Origin: Terrimonas_A sp040509495
GTDB lineage: Bacteria; Bacteroidota; Bacteroidia; Chitinophagales; Chitinophagaceae
Direction: 5' to 3'
Length of the DNA: 64,000 nucleotides
Assembly (NCBI GenBank): GCA_040509495.1
Contig: JBEVKW010000350.1
Location: forward strand, 33,378-97,377
Each line of letters begins with the position of its first letter. Position 1 is the stretch's first letter. Below, piece after piece: positions 1 through 7,995 of the stretch. Made by a program: the position numbers and the translations under genes. The notes below the pieces were generated by a model. It was not told the origin of the DNA. It saw nothing but the letters and a program-made list of their open reading frames with translations, and ran no database searches.

Positions 1-2
1 CT

Positions 3-179
3 AACCTACTCGTTCTCGCGGTGCTGTCCTTCCTTGTTACGGAAATTTATATGCTTTATGTTAGAAATTCAAATAGCCGAATGAAAGAAGGAACTGAAAA
101 GCTTTGCGGAGTATTCCTCTTAGCTATCATTATCGCGTTACTAGCTAATCTTTATTCGTTGTATAAACAAATATTCTAA
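3..179 (+). CDS. small two-pass membrane protein, 5' end outside window
   Basis: The frame is open from the window edge to TAA at 177-179. The 58 visible residues hold two hydrophobic stretches, about residues 2-20 and 35-52, separated by a polar, charged loop (SRMKEGTEK). A small two-pass membrane protein fits, and a holin-like role is possible, but nothing in the sequence decides it. The next gene starts one base after the stop, so the two are probably co-transcribed. Confidence 0.6.
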   Translation, partial: NLLVLAVLSFLVTEIYMLYVRNSNSRMKEGTEKLCGVFLLAIIIALLANLYSLYKQIF

Positions 180-180
180 C

Positions 181-402
181 ATGAATGCTGAAGAATTTCA
201 AAACGCTGTCACTGAAGAATTGAATAAAATCAAAAGTCGTCCGCCTATGGTAGGGCAATATGAACACGCTATCAGAGAAGTGGCGGAGAAGACAAGTAAC
301 CAAACATTGGGATTCCTAGCAAAAAACTACATACCGCAAATCAAATACATAGAGGAAACCGATAGATTTGAATATAGTTTAATCCCTAAAAAATCAATTT
401 AA
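181..402 (+). CDS. hypothetical protein (73 aa)
   Basis: Not recognised. A 73-residue, mostly polar protein with no signal peptide or membrane segment. The start ATG follows the previous stop by one base, and the next gene begins five bases after the stop. It belongs to a run of small co-directional genes at the left edge. Confidence 0.6.
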   Translation: MNAEEFQNAVTEELNKIKSRPPMVGQYEHAIREVAEKTSNQTLGFLAKNYIPQIKYIEETDRFEYSLIPKKSI

Positions 403-407
403 TCGTT

Positions 408-596
408 ATGAGTCCTATAATGCAAAAAATGTGGCTGACAAATCATGTGTTTTGGTTTGTGCCAGCTATGGTGATACTAGCCGCAGTGATTCTTAGTCTT
501 ATATTCGGACCGATACCTAGAGGTAAGGAACCGGATAAATATCAGTTCAAATGTCCTCACTGCAACCGCGCTATCAACATTGCCATAACCCGATGA
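408..596 (+). CDS. small membrane-anchored protein with CPHC motif
   Basis: 62 residues. A single strong hydrophobic segment (about residues 14-34, FWFVPAMVILAAVILSLIFG) is followed by a polar tail with a Cys-Pro-His-Cys half zinc-knuckle near residues 49-52. This suggests a membrane anchor with a metal-binding tail. Function unknown. The stop codon TGA overlaps the ATG of the next gene (ATGA at 593-596), indicating coupled translation. Confidence 0.6.
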   Translation: MSPIMQKMWLTNHVFWFVPAMVILAAVILSLIFGPIPRGKEPDKYQFKCPHCNRAINIAITR

Positions 597-811
597 ACGT
601 TCTAACCAGAGAGCAAATCGAAGCGGAAACGGCAGCTGTCCTTAAACCGTTTGAAGGCAAGGTTATTACTCCTGAGTTAAGGGAGGAAATTCTTGTCGCT
701 GTTCAGAGTCTAATCAATAAGCATGACCCCGGCCCGGCCATCGAAGAGACTTTGGAAGGGTTCAAGACAGATTTGCAACTGTTGCGAAAAGCACAAAGCC
801 GGTTACTGTAA
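593..811 (+). CDS. hypothetical protein (72 aa)
   Basis: Start chosen at ATG 593 because it forms an ATGA overlap with the preceding gene; the frame is open further upstream but only inside that gene. The protein is predicted helical (AETAAVLKPFEG, REEILVAVQSLI) and is not recognised. A copy of the dispersed palindrome lies near its C terminus (773-787), read as Leu-Gln-Leu-Leu-Arg. Confidence 0.55.
   Translation: MNVLTREQIEAETAAVLKPFEGKVITPELREEILVAVQSLINKHDPGPAIEETLEGFKTDLQLLRKAQSRLL
773..787. repeat. dispersed palindrome copy, coding (LQLLR)
   Basis: TTGCAACTGTTGCGA. Inside the 3' end of the preceding small gene. Confidence 0.85.
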
Positions 812-818
812 CCTCACT

Positions 819-1262
819 ATGAGCAAGAAAGAGCAAGAACGCCGAACAAGGCAAGACGCAAAGCGACTCTACGAACATATCGTTAGAGAACTTACAAGAG
901 GGAAGCCCATACCGCGATTCCTAAAGCTTCCCATCATTCCGGTCTTGAGCGCGACTGACCAGCGTAATGCGATAGCCCGCCTTATGCTGTTGATTACGCT
1001 TAAACTGGATTCGCCTAACGTTTGCGTTTCCCGATTGAAGAATCGGACTCTTCAGCAACAATACATCAAAGCGTGTTTACGTTATTTCCAATCACTTTAT
1101 ACGCTTTCCCGAAATCAAGATTGTATTGAAGCATACGATGATGCGGCAATCCATTCCAATGAGGTTCAGCTAGCAAAGTTTCACAAAATGATCTTTGATC
1201 CGGTCTCTTACTTCGTAGGAGATTTCAACGAAAAGAATTTCGCAACTGTTGCAAAATCATGA
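819..1262 (+). CDS. hypothetical basic protein (147 aa)
   Basis: ATG 819 is preferred: a longer frame from 723 lies over the previous gene and encodes a Cys-rich nonsense-like N terminus. The protein starts MSKKEQERRTRQ, is basic and helical, and is not recognised. Its last residues FATVAKS are encoded by a copy of the dispersed palindrome, so the element sits exactly at the gene end. The stop overlaps the next ATG (ATGA 1259-1262). Confidence 0.6.
   Translation: MSKKEQERRTRQDAKRLYEHIVRELTRGKPIPRFLKLPIIPVLSATDQRNAIARLMLLITLKLDSPNVCVSRLKNRTLQQQYIKACLRYFQSLYTLSRNQDCIEAYDDAAIHSNEVQLAKFHKMIFDPVSYFVGDFNEKNFATVAKS
1240..1254. repeat. dispersed palindrome copy, coding (FATVAK)
   Basis: TCGCAACTGTTGCAA. 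It encodes the final residues of the 147-aa protein, five bases before the next start codon. Confidence 0.9.
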
Positions 1263-1759
1263 AAGAACGAAAGAAAAAAATCAGTATTGTTGGCATTGAA
1301 ATGCTTGCTTCGCGTATAGCTAGAAAGCTGTTTTCTATACAAATCCGGCATTTCAAGCTATCCGAAAACAAATCAGGGCTTGCATTTAATGAGTTGATGG
1401 TAGCCTATCAATGCGAAGAAGTAATTGAGATGGCTCCGGAAGACTGGAAAGAATGTCGAATGGAGTTACACATATATACGGCATTGGTAGAGTTATACAC
1501 CGATGCTTGGAATCGGTATGTTATACTTCCAATGTGGGATAAAGGAAAGCTCCCTATATGGCGAGCGGCTATGGTTACTTTCATGATGGCGGAGGTTACA
1601 GTTTCAGCCGCCCTTTCGGAACAACTAAGCACTGGCGCACTAACTGTTGAAGATTTTCTCAAACGCGTTAAGCGCGTTGTCGGTTCCGCCACGGAACAGA
1701 TTCATAATCATTGGTTTAGGTCTAACGAGACCTTGAAGCTGAGTTTGACAGAGCTTTAA
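1259..1759 (+). CDS. hypothetical protein (166 aa)
   Basis: Not recognised. Mostly helical, with a basic N terminus (KERKKK) and no membrane segment I would trust. It is translationally coupled to the upstream gene by an ATGA overlap and is the last gene before the isolated small-RNA promoter at 1765. Confidence 0.6.
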   Translation: MKERKKKISIVGIEMLASRIARKLFSIQIRHFKLSENKSGLAFNELMVAYQCEEVIEMAPEDWKECRMELHIYTALVELYTDAWNRYVILPMWDKGKLPIWRAAMVTFMMAEVTVSAALSEQLSTGALTVEDFLKRVKRVVGSATEQIHNHWFRSNETLKLSLTEL

Positions 1760-1764
1760 TCTGT

Positions 1765-1792
1765 TTGACACTTTACCCTGTTGTGTTACTAT
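1765..1792 (+). promoter_or_regulatory. sigma-70-like promoter of the small RNA
   Basis: Perfect -35 TTGACA at 1765-1770, a 16-base spacer, and -10 TACTAT at 1787-1792. Expected start of transcription is near 1799, just upstream of two hairpins and a T-tract. Confidence 0.75.
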
Positions 1793-1798
1793 TAGTTG

Positions 1799-1886
1799 CC
1801 AACGGGGACCTATCAGCTAGCGCGGAACAAACAGCTGATAGGCAGGCAGGGCCGCAACGCCGGACAGACGTTGCGGCTCTTTTTTG
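1799..1886 (+). ncRNA. putative phage small RNA with two hairpins
   Basis: About 88 nt between a consensus-like promoter (1765-1792) and an intrinsic terminator. Hairpin 1 pairs CCTATCAGCT (1809-1818) with AGCTGATAGG (1833-1842), ten perfect pairs and a 14-nt loop. Hairpin 2 pairs GCCGCAACG (1851-1859) with CGTTGCGGC (1869-1877) and is followed by TCTTTTTT. An open frame of 62 codons crosses it but spans promoter, hairpins and terminator, so it is not convincing. Function unknown; a trans-acting regulator or decoy RNA are options. Another reading is an attenuated leader for 1950, but the strong terminator argues for a separate RNA. Confidence 0.65.
1851..1886 (+). terminator. intrinsic terminator of the small RNA
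   Basis: Nine-pair GC-rich stem (1851-1859 with 1869-1877) followed immediately by TCTTTTTTG. Confidence 0.85.
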
Positions 1887-1923
1887 TTCATTTGCTTTTG
1901 TGAACAGTATGGATAGAGTGGGT

Positions 1924-1938
1924 TTGCAACAGTTGCGA
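1924..1938. repeat. dispersed palindrome copy, intergenic
   Basis: TTGCAACAGTTGCGA, between the small-RNA terminator and the ATG at 1950 (11 bases before it). Confidence 0.9.
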
Positions 1939-1949
1939 ATTGAAAGAGT

Positions 1950-2741
1950 ATGAATTACACCGTATGTCAGGTAAATGTTACAGGAGTTATCACAAGCGTT
2001 ATAGCCGGTCCGTTCCCGGACAAGGATTATGCGCTGGCATCAATGGGCTTTGATGAACATAGCTACATACTAGCCGATGAAGAATACTTCGCTTTTTGGC
2101 AGCCGGAGTTAGGGAAATGGCAGCTTTACAACACGGTCCATTCAGAGCCACCAACGGATGCGGTAGAGAACCGCGAAGAATGGAATAAACTTTGGCAGGA
2201 TTATCATGATACGGCGGAAGACTTGCCGCTGACTATAACGCTTGTTCCGGGATACGGTAACAAAGCAAAACCCGCCTTAATGGTGGTGGGTGACTACCCT
2301 GAAGATTGCGACGGTAAGATGCCATTTACAGGGGAACAAGGAGAGATACTTATGCCCGCTCTAGTTAGCGCTGGCTTCCGCAAAAAAGATACGTATCTAA
2401 CCACTCTGGTTAAGCACGCCAAAGAGACCAGCAAAACCAAACTGACGGCGGAGGAATTGCGTAGGTTTGTGCCCCTGCTGTTAGCGGAAATAAGCATAGT
2501 TCAGCCGCAGGCGGTTATGTTGCTGGGACTGGATACCGCAAAAGCCGTCCTGAACAAATCCCTCCTTGATACCAAGGTCGCATTTAACACAACATATACT
2601 TTTCCTAGCGCTAGAAGCGAAGCTGTAAGGGCGGCTCGTTTTTATGTAGGGTATAGCCCTAAGTTCATTATTCATGCCGGAGAAAGCCACTGGCTTGTTG
2701 ATAAGTTTTCCTCACAATTCGCCGCAACCAAAAGAAAATAG
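1950..2741 (+). CDS. uracil-DNA glycosylase superfamily protein
   Basis: 263 residues. The middle resembles family 4 uracil-DNA glycosylases: ALMVVGDYPEDCDGKMPF (about residues 109-126) followed by TGEQGEILMPAL corresponds to the GE-PG...G-PFVG..G motif, and LLGLDTAKAVL (191-201) matches the conserved strand and helix after it. The second catalytic motif (HPS/HPA) is not clear; YSPKFII occupies its place. The cysteine pattern of the iron-sulfur members is not evident. Expected to bind or excise uracil in DNA, but activity is uncertain. The first 90 residues are unassigned. A related domain occurs at the N terminus of the polymerase at 50832. Confidence 0.65.
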   Translation: MNYTVCQVNVTGVITSVIAGPFPDKDYALASMGFDEHSYILADEEYFAFWQPELGKWQLYNTVHSEPPTDAVENREEWNKLWQDYHDTAEDLPLTITLVPGYGNKAKPALMVVGDYPEDCDGKMPFTGEQGEILMPALVSAGFRKKDTYLTTLVKHAKETSKTKLTAEELRRFVPLLLAEISIVQPQAVMLLGLDTAKAVLNKSLLDTKVAFNTTYTFPSARSEAVRAARFYVGYSPKFIIHAGESHWLVDKFSSQFAATKRK

Positions 2742-3503
2742 ATGAATATGGCTGGCAGACCTAGAAAACATCCAATAAAACCCAAATCAGATACGTATAA
2801 ACGTAGGTGTCTAACAGGAGATACTTACCATTGGTGGACAGTCGAAGAAAAGTTCATTCCAAGGGCGGTGATTCTTCCTGATGGAAAACACGCAAAGCAT
2901 AAAATATCCTATTGGTGTAAATGCGTATGCGGCATAAGAAGAGTGCTAAGAGCGGATGTGTTAAAAAATGGTAGTTCCACTTCTTGCGGATGCCGTTACG
3001 GTCATCCCGTCGAAGGTCAAAAAGTGGCTAGACGCAAGCCTCTAAAGAACGCGGAAGGTAGTTATTTCCGTAGCATGGAAGAACGATTGAATGGTATCGT
3101 TAGGCATGGACACACGATACACGAAAGGCCATCCAAGGAAGATTATGTTAAGTCACCGCTGCCTAGTCTTCCGGACTTAAATCCTAAGCCTATCAAGCCG
3201 CCAAAGCCAGTTAAAGTCAAACTACCAAAGCCACCGAAAGAACCTAAACCCAAGCCAGTCCGCCCGCCTAGAGAAAAGAAGCCTAGAAAACCCCGCGTTT
3301 ACCTTAGCAGGGTTGTTCCTCCGAAGCCGATTGCAACAGTTGCAAAACCCAAACCGGAAGCCGTTCCTAAAGAAACTCTTACCAAAGTGAAATTGATAGC
3401 AGCCATGCGTCTAACTTATACAAAATGGTCCGCCATCGCGGAAGTTACTGGACTGCCGGAGGAAGAGTGTAAACGCCTATTGGACCTTTACCTTAAAAAG
3501 TAA
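2742..3503 (+). CDS. zinc-ribbon-like DNA-binding protein with Pro/Lys linker
   Basis: The N-terminal part (about residues 55-85) has the pattern W-C-x-C-x-C-G...L..G..T-S-C-G-C seen in phage proteins and in DNA-binding regions of HNH/AP2-type homing endonucleases; no HNH nuclease motif is seen. Residues about 140-210 are a Lys/Pro-rich linker that contains IATVAK, encoded by a dispersed palindrome. The last 45 residues look like a small helical domain (KWSAIAEVTGLPEEECKRLL), possibly helix-turn-helix. A DNA-binding role is inferred. It starts directly after the previous TAG; a second ATG at 2748 is also possible. Confidence 0.6.
   Translation: MNMAGRPRKHPIKPKSDTYKRRCLTGDTYHWWTVEEKFIPRAVILPDGKHAKHKISYWCKCVCGIRRVLRADVLKNGSSTSCGCRYGHPVEGQKVARRKPLKNAEGSYFRSMEERLNGIVRHGHTIHERPSKEDYVKSPLPSLPDLNPKPIKPPKPVKVKLPKPPKEPKPKPVRPPREKKPRKPRVYLSRVVPPKPIATVAKPKPEAVPKETLTKVKLIAAMRLTYTKWSAIAEVTGLPEEECKRLLDLYLKK
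3331..3345. repeat. dispersed palindrome copy, coding (IATVAK)
   Basis: TTGCAACAGTTGCAA, in the Pro/Lys-rich linker of the zinc-ribbon-like protein. Confidence 0.9.
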
Positions 3504-3504
3504 C

Positions 3505-3801
3505 ATGAAACTAGCCCTGTCCTTGTCCAGTCCGTTAGTTAAATCCCTATCTAATAAAGTAACTCAAATCCTGCCGGGAAAGTATAAGCATATAGAAGGA
3601 CGGCTGTTGGAGACCTTTGCTTTTACCTTGGTAAATCATCCGAAAGCCGGTCGCTACCGTGGCGTATTTATAGGAGTGAACCGCAAGAATTCATTGTCAG
3701 AGTATGATGACGAAAAGAACAAGATGATAGTGGCGCTAGCCTTTCTATCTAATCATTGCTCAAAAGTGGAACCAAAACCGAAAGAACAAGAAGATGGCTA
3801 A
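3505..3801 (+). CDS. hypothetical protein (98 aa)
   Basis: Not recognised. Small protein starting MKLALSLSSPLV and ending in a charged tail (KVEPKPKEQEDG). It begins one base after the previous stop and overlaps the methyltransferase-like gene by eight bases. Confidence 0.55.
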   Translation: MKLALSLSSPLVKSLSNKVTQILPGKYKHIEGRLLETFAFTLVNHPKAGRYRGVFIGVNRKNSLSEYDDEKNKMIVALAFLSNHCSKVEPKPKEQEDG

Positions 3802-4705
3802 AGACATAAATACTACCAATAAAGACATTACCGCATTTATTGATACATTGCGGGAAGCAGACCCGCACGGCTATCATAGAGTAACAGAATTGTTTCGTGA
3901 TTTCGTGCATTCCGCCGCGCTGGCTTTCAGGCAGAAAGCCTATATCTTCATGAACGGAGAACCTAACATGGAGTGGGAAGCGGAATATATGGAGTTAGAG
4001 AGAAAGTATCCTAACTTCAAACCTGCATTCCCGAAAGCGGTAGCGATAATGGTAACTGCCCTTGATGAAGAACTATATGACTTCTTAGGGCAAGCCTACA
4101 TGGCGTTAGAACAATATAACGAAAGGGCCGGTCAGTTCTTTACCCCGCAATCGGTATCTGATTTGATAGCTAAACAGCTTTTTCAAGTCGAAAAGGAAGC
4201 CTTTCATGAAGAATACAATAGCGGTCCGTTAGTCCACCGTCGAAGGTGCATGATTCATGAACCGGCTTGCGGTGCGGGAGGTATGATGTTGGCGATAACA
4301 AAGGAAATGAAGGCTATCGATGCGCCCCCGTGGAAATGGTGGTTTGAAGCGATTGATATTGATCCTATGTGCGTTCATATGACTTACATTCAGCTATCAG
4401 TTGCCGGAGCGCCGGGATTCGTTTTTCAGGGCAACACCTTGGGACCTAACTTAGGCCGAGACAACGAGCCGTGGCGGACTATCGCCGGAGCCATGTTCCC
4501 ATTACGGCAAGGCAATATAGACGCTAACGAAGCCGCACACAAAGAAGCAGCTAGAAAGGCGCGTGGTCCGCTCAAACTACCGCTTAACATCAAACGAGTG
4601 GCTAGAATTGCAACTGTTGCAAACGAACCCGCTCCGCCGGTCGAAACAAAACCACTTCTCAAGTTACCGCTCCTTCGTAAACCCATACCTCGCAAAAAAG
4701 ACTAA
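3794..4705 (+). CDS. N6-adenine methyltransferase-like protein lacking NPPY
   Basis: 303 residues. Residues about 112-125 (AGQFFTPQSVSDLI) and 156-164 (EPACGAGGM) match the helix and S-adenosylmethionine-binding motif I of the HsdM-type N6 DNA methylase family, and FEAIDIDPMCVHMTYIQL matches the acidic motif II region. After GNTLGPN the expected catalytic NPPY/F motif is absent; instead there is a linker and a basic Pro-rich tail (LLKLPLLRKPIPRKK) containing IATVAN from a dispersed palindrome. It may bind SAM or DNA without methylating, or complete the active site with a partner. Short compared with full HsdM (about 500 aa). Confidence 0.75.
   Translation: MAKDINTTNKDITAFIDTLREADPHGYHRVTELFRDFVHSAALAFRQKAYIFMNGEPNMEWEAEYMELERKYPNFKPAFPKAVAIMVTALDEELYDFLGQAYMALEQYNERAGQFFTPQSVSDLIAKQLFQVEKEAFHEEYNSGPLVHRRRCMIHEPACGAGGMMLAITKEMKAIDAPPWKWWFEAIDIDPMCVHMTYIQLSVAGAPGFVFQGNTLGPNLGRDNEPWRTIAGAMFPLRQGNIDANEAAHKEAARKARGPLKLPLNIKRVARIATVANEPAPPVETKPLLKLPLLRKPIPRKKD
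4608..4622. repeat. dispersed palindrome copy, coding (IATVAN)
   Basis: TTGCAACTGTTGCAA, in the C-terminal linker of the methyltransferase-like protein. Confidence 0.9.
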
Positions 4706-4723
4706 CGTTTACTTGAAATTTAT

Positions 4724-5398
4724 ATGGATACGATTAGTGTATATACCGATGGAAGTTGTTCGTTTAAGGACAAAACCGGAGGATGGGCTTTTATAGCCCT
4801 GATGGGTGAAAGACATATCTTAGGATATGGCCATATGCAAGGAACGACTGTTAGCGTTATGGAGCTAACCGCGATAGTGAAAGCGCTGGAAAGAATTAGA
4901 TTCTCTGGCCATGCTTTGCGAATCTTTTCAGATTCCCAATATGTTGTTAACACTGTAAATCAGTGGTCCGCACGGTGGGAACTGAATGGATGGCGGACGT
5001 TGGAAGGTGAAGAGATAGCGAATGTTCAGTTAGTGCAACAGTTGCGAGATTTGGTAAATAGGCACAAGAAGATAAGACCGGTGACGGTGTCATGGGTGAA
5101 AGGCCATGCTAAAAACGTATTCAACGAAAGAGCGGACTTCCTAGCGGGCCGGGCCAGAGTCGAGAAAGTAACAAGCGATATGAAAGTGAAAGATAACGGA
5201 GTGGATGCTTACGTGTTCCACAAAGACGAAAGCGAAGTCATCCTAAACGTGGACAGAGTTAGCGGTGAAATTCTAGCCGCCAGCCGTCCTTCAATACTAT
5301 CCAAAGTAGGCAAACAGCTACAACATTTTTCCCCTATATCCAAACAGCGAATCCCCGGCAAGTGGACGCTTATGGATATATACCCATTAAAGCCATAG
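4724..5398 (+). CDS. rnhA: ribonuclease HI with C-terminal extension
   Basis: Hydrolyses RNA in RNA/DNA hybrids, for example replication primers. Residues 1-145 carry the RNase HI core: DGS with D9, MELTA with E47, FSDSQY with D70, VKGH with H128 and NERADFLAG with D138, so all catalytic residues are present. Residues about 150-224 are an extension not seen in the 155-aa cellular enzyme, unassigned. A palindrome copy (5033-5047) lies inside the domain, read VQQLRD; this is the only copy in a conserved fold core. Located away from the replication block, just before the portal gene. Confidence 0.9.
   Translation: MDTISVYTDGSCSFKDKTGGWAFIALMGERHILGYGHMQGTTVSVMELTAIVKALERIRFSGHALRIFSDSQYVVNTVNQWSARWELNGWRTLEGEEIANVQLVQQLRDLVNRHKKIRPVTVSWVKGHAKNVFNERADFLAGRARVEKVTSDMKVKDNGVDAYVFHKDESEVILNVDRVSGEILAASRPSILSKVGKQLQHFSPISKQRIPGKWTLMDIYPLKP
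5033..5047. repeat. dispersed palindrome copy, coding (VQQLRD)
   Basis: GTGCAACAGTTGCGA, inside the RNase HI domain; the outer base of the left arm deviates from consensus. Confidence 0.75.
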
Positions 5399-5405
5399 CT
5401 AACTT

Positions 5406-7121
5406 ATGAAAAGACCTATCCAGCGCCGCGTTGGTGCCACATTGAACGGACCTAATGGAACGATTCTTCGGAGGACTTCCAAGGTCCGTTCAGCATTGAA
5501 ACATATTGACGATTTGCTAGCTGGAAAGGACTCTCCGCAGACAAAGCTTATCGTTAGCAAATCAATCAATTCTGAAGAGCTATCAAAGCACCTTGATGCG
5601 CCGTCCATCGGCACGCTGGCAGGGGAGAATTATCTAAACCCTATTGCCCCGCCTTATCATCCGGAGATTATGGATAAAGCCGTAAAGGGTAACAATACCC
5701 TTTTGCAGGCTCTGAATGCGCTAGTGGTCAATTGCGGCAATGTTGGACACACATTTGAATATATCGGCAAAGAAGAGGAAAAGGAAAGCCCTGATGTTAT
5801 AGCTGAAAAAGAGCGACTGGAAGGTTATGTTCAGTCTCCGGACGGCTGCCAGACTTTCCGCGAATTGAAGGAAGGCTATTGGTGGGATATGCTCCGTTTT
5901 GGTTATAGCTTTATCGAAGTTGGCAGGGACGGAGAAGGTAAGATTTCATGGTATAGGCATATAGACGCTAAGTGTATGCGCCTATGCGGGTATGATCCGG
6001 AAGAAGTGCCTGTTTCCCGTCCGGTAATGCGCGGCGGGAAGATCGATTACATCAATAAAAAAGAAAAGTTTCGCCGCTACATGCGGTTGAACGAGAAATT
6101 GCAGCGACCGGGAACTTATTACAAGGAATTTGGAGATGAACGGTTAGTTGATCCTAAAAAAGGATCAAAAGGAGGGGTTAATTTGGCGGAGAGCGCTACG
6201 GAAATCATCCATACCCGACTGCTTCCGCTCTCCTGCTACGGTAATACAGAATGGGAAAATAACTTCGGCTCCGTGTTAGGTGCGCGTGAGGCTGAAATCG
6301 TCAATCTTTCGTTCTTTGCCGGCGGAGGAAAGCCATCAATCGTCGTCCTTGTCAGTGGCGTTCTAACTGATGAATCCATAACGGATATTGAAGACAAGTT
6401 CAACTCCGGCGGAGCAAAGGAGCGGGTTCACCGCGCATTGGTGCTTGAAGCCAGCGGAGACCAAAGCCTATCAACTGGTATTGAGGGTAACATTCCTTCT
6501 CCTAAAATCGACATCAAAGAGCTAGGTTCCAATAACAAGGACACTTTCTTTCTTGAGTATGATAAGCATTGCGCGGAGAAGGTGCGTTCCTCCGTCCGGC
6601 TGCCTAGCATCTTCTTAGGTCAGAGCGAAAACTACAATTACGCCACCGCGCAAGCCAGTATCGAATGCACGGAGAACCAAGTCTTTGGGCCGAAGCGGGA
6701 TAAGTTTGACGATATGATGAATAACAAGATTCTTGCAGAGCAAGGCTTGCCATCAAAGTATTGGAAATTTACTAGCAAAGCAACCAAAATCACAGACCCT
6801 GCCGGGGTTGTATCCGCGCTTACCGCTCTGACTGCCGCTCAAGCGGTTAGTCCTAATCAAGCTATCGCCATTTACAACGCCATTTTTGGCGGTTCACTGG
6901 CCGAATATGAAGAGGAATGGGGTAAGGTGCCCGCATTTATTACTGAAATGAATGCAGCGCAACAAGCCGCTGAAACCGCCGCTGCTTCGCAAGAAAAGAT
7001 GACAGAATTCAAAGTCAAAAACACAAGTAACGCTAGCAAGTTTCCCGGCAAGCGCCCGGTTGCAACAGTTGCGAAAACTCCGCCCGTTAAAAAACCCGTC
7101 CGTCAGGTTGTATCCAAGTAA
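5406..7121 (+). CDS. portal protein
   Basis: 571 residues. Forms the dodecameric ring at the head vertex through which DNA is packaged. The sequence follows the phage portal family: an N-terminal stem region, the RELKEGYWWDMLRFGYSFIE segment, the long wing region, and LPSIFLGQSENYNYATAQA near residues 398-416 followed by NQVFGPKRDKFDDMMN, typical of the clip/crown helices. The start MKRPIQRRVG shares the MK(R/L)P opening seen in five other proteins here. The last 40 residues are a disordered Ala/Lys/Pro tail containing VATVAK (about 551-556) from a palindrome copy. It is followed by the minor head gene. Confidence 0.85.
   Translation: MKRPIQRRVGATLNGPNGTILRRTSKVRSALKHIDDLLAGKDSPQTKLIVSKSINSEELSKHLDAPSIGTLAGENYLNPIAPPYHPEIMDKAVKGNNTLLQALNALVVNCGNVGHTFEYIGKEEEKESPDVIAEKERLEGYVQSPDGCQTFRELKEGYWWDMLRFGYSFIEVGRDGEGKISWYRHIDAKCMRLCGYDPEEVPVSRPVMRGGKIDYINKKEKFRRYMRLNEKLQRPGTYYKEFGDERLVDPKKGSKGGVNLAESATEIIHTRLLPLSCYGNTEWENNFGSVLGAREAEIVNLSFFAGGGKPSIVVLVSGVLTDESITDIEDKFNSGGAKERVHRALVLEASGDQSLSTGIEGNIPSPKIDIKELGSNNKDTFFLEYDKHCAEKVRSSVRLPSIFLGQSENYNYATAQASIECTENQVFGPKRDKFDDMMNNKILAEQGLPSKYWKFTSKATKITDPAGVVSALTALTAAQAVSPNQAIAIYNAIFGGSLAEYEEEWGKVPAFITEMNAAQQAAETAAASQEKMTEFKVKNTSNASKFPGKRPVATVAKTPPVKKPVRQVVSK
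7060..7074. repeat. dispersed palindrome copy, coding (VATVAK)
   Basis: TTGCAACAGTTGCGA, in the disordered C-terminal tail of the portal protein. Confidence 0.9.
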
Positions 7122-7125
7122 GCAT

Positions 7126-7962
7126 ATGGCTATTACAAGAAAAATCAAAGTATCGGAGTCCGGTCTGCCTAAAGTAGGCTCCCCCCTTGACGATACACAA
7201 TACGGCCAGCACACGGACGCGTTAGCTAAGTATATCAATGCAAAGGTAGCGAAATACGCTAAAAAGCCTATCGCAACCCTGAAGACCGTAAAAAGTAAGA
7301 ACGATGTTAAGGGCTTATTGAGGATTGCGAAAGCTGAGTATAAAGGCGTGTTCAAATCAATGCAGACTGGCGTTAGTCGAAAGATTGCCACTGCTATGTT
7401 TGATGGCGCTGACAAATTGACTAACACCGGTCGTTTACGAAGAGACGGCAGCCGTAAAACAGTTATCGAAGGGCTTACAAAGAACGTAGAATTCTATACG
7501 GAAGCTTACTTCCGCCGCATCGTTGAACCAAAATTGAAATCTTTTGTTGCTAAAAATAAAGATTCAGCTACGTTTAAGAAAGATTTTGACGCTTTAGTCA
7601 AGAAATCGCTAACGCAAGCGGGCAACTATTGGGCCAACGTTAGTGATACGGTAGCAGGGAGAAGCTTCCATTATGGATTGTTGAAAGGAGCGGAAGGAAA
7701 AGGGCATACGGGCTTTGAGCTAGTAGCTGTTATCGACCAAAGAACAACCCCGTTTTGCCGGTCGATTCACGGCAAGCGCTTTTTGATCAAAGATGCGTTA
7801 GAGGACATCGAAGAGCTTTCGCTATTAAGAGGAAAAGACGTTCAACACGGACCGTGGGCGTTAGTTAGCGAAGGTAAAGCGTCTATCACCGAAATGAAAA
7901 AGGAAGGTTTTATCACTCCGCCGTTTCATTGCAGTTGCCGGACGCGAGTTGTTGTTATCTAA
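7126..7962 (+). CDS. minor head protein, Mu gpF / SPP1 gp7 family
   Basis: 278 residues from ATG 7126; the longer frame from 7060 runs inside the portal gene. The C terminus has the family signature: VIDQRTTPFCRSIHGKRF (about 203-220) and PPFHCSCRTRVVV at the end, matching the D-RT-x-C...PP-H-x-C-R pattern of Phage_Mu_F proteins. It is thought to sit inside the head near the portal and assist assembly or ejection. The gene order portal then minor head protein is standard. Confidence 0.85.
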   Translation: MAITRKIKVSESGLPKVGSPLDDTQYGQHTDALAKYINAKVAKYAKKPIATLKTVKSKNDVKGLLRIAKAEYKGVFKSMQTGVSRKIATAMFDGADKLTNTGRLRRDGSRKTVIEGLTKNVEFYTEAYFRRIVEPKLKSFVAKNKDSATFKKDFDALVKKSLTQAGNYWANVSDTVAGRSFHYGLLKGAEGKGHTGFELVAVIDQRTTPFCRSIHGKRFLIKDALEDIEELSLLRGKDVQHGPWALVSEGKASITEMKKEGFITPPFHCSCRTRVVVI

Positions 7963-7964
7963 TT

Positions 7965-7979
7965 TTGCAACTGTTGCAA
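7965..7979. repeat. dispersed palindrome copy, intergenic
   Basis: TTGCAACTGTTGCAA, three bases after the minor head gene stop and 16 before the next ATG. Confidence 0.95.
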
Positions 7980-7995
7980 ATTCAATTTTCCTAAT

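Noticed and set aside
723..818. N-terminal extension of the 819 gene
   Set aside because: Lies entirely in another gene and reads the palindrome in its Cys-containing frame, which no real gene here uses.
1765..1953. 62-codon frame crossing the small RNA
   Set aside because: Runs through the promoter, two hairpins, terminator and palindrome; composition is not protein-like.
6894..7427. 177-codon - strand frame over the portal and minor head genes
   Set aside because: Antisense to two well-supported genes and without recognisable features.
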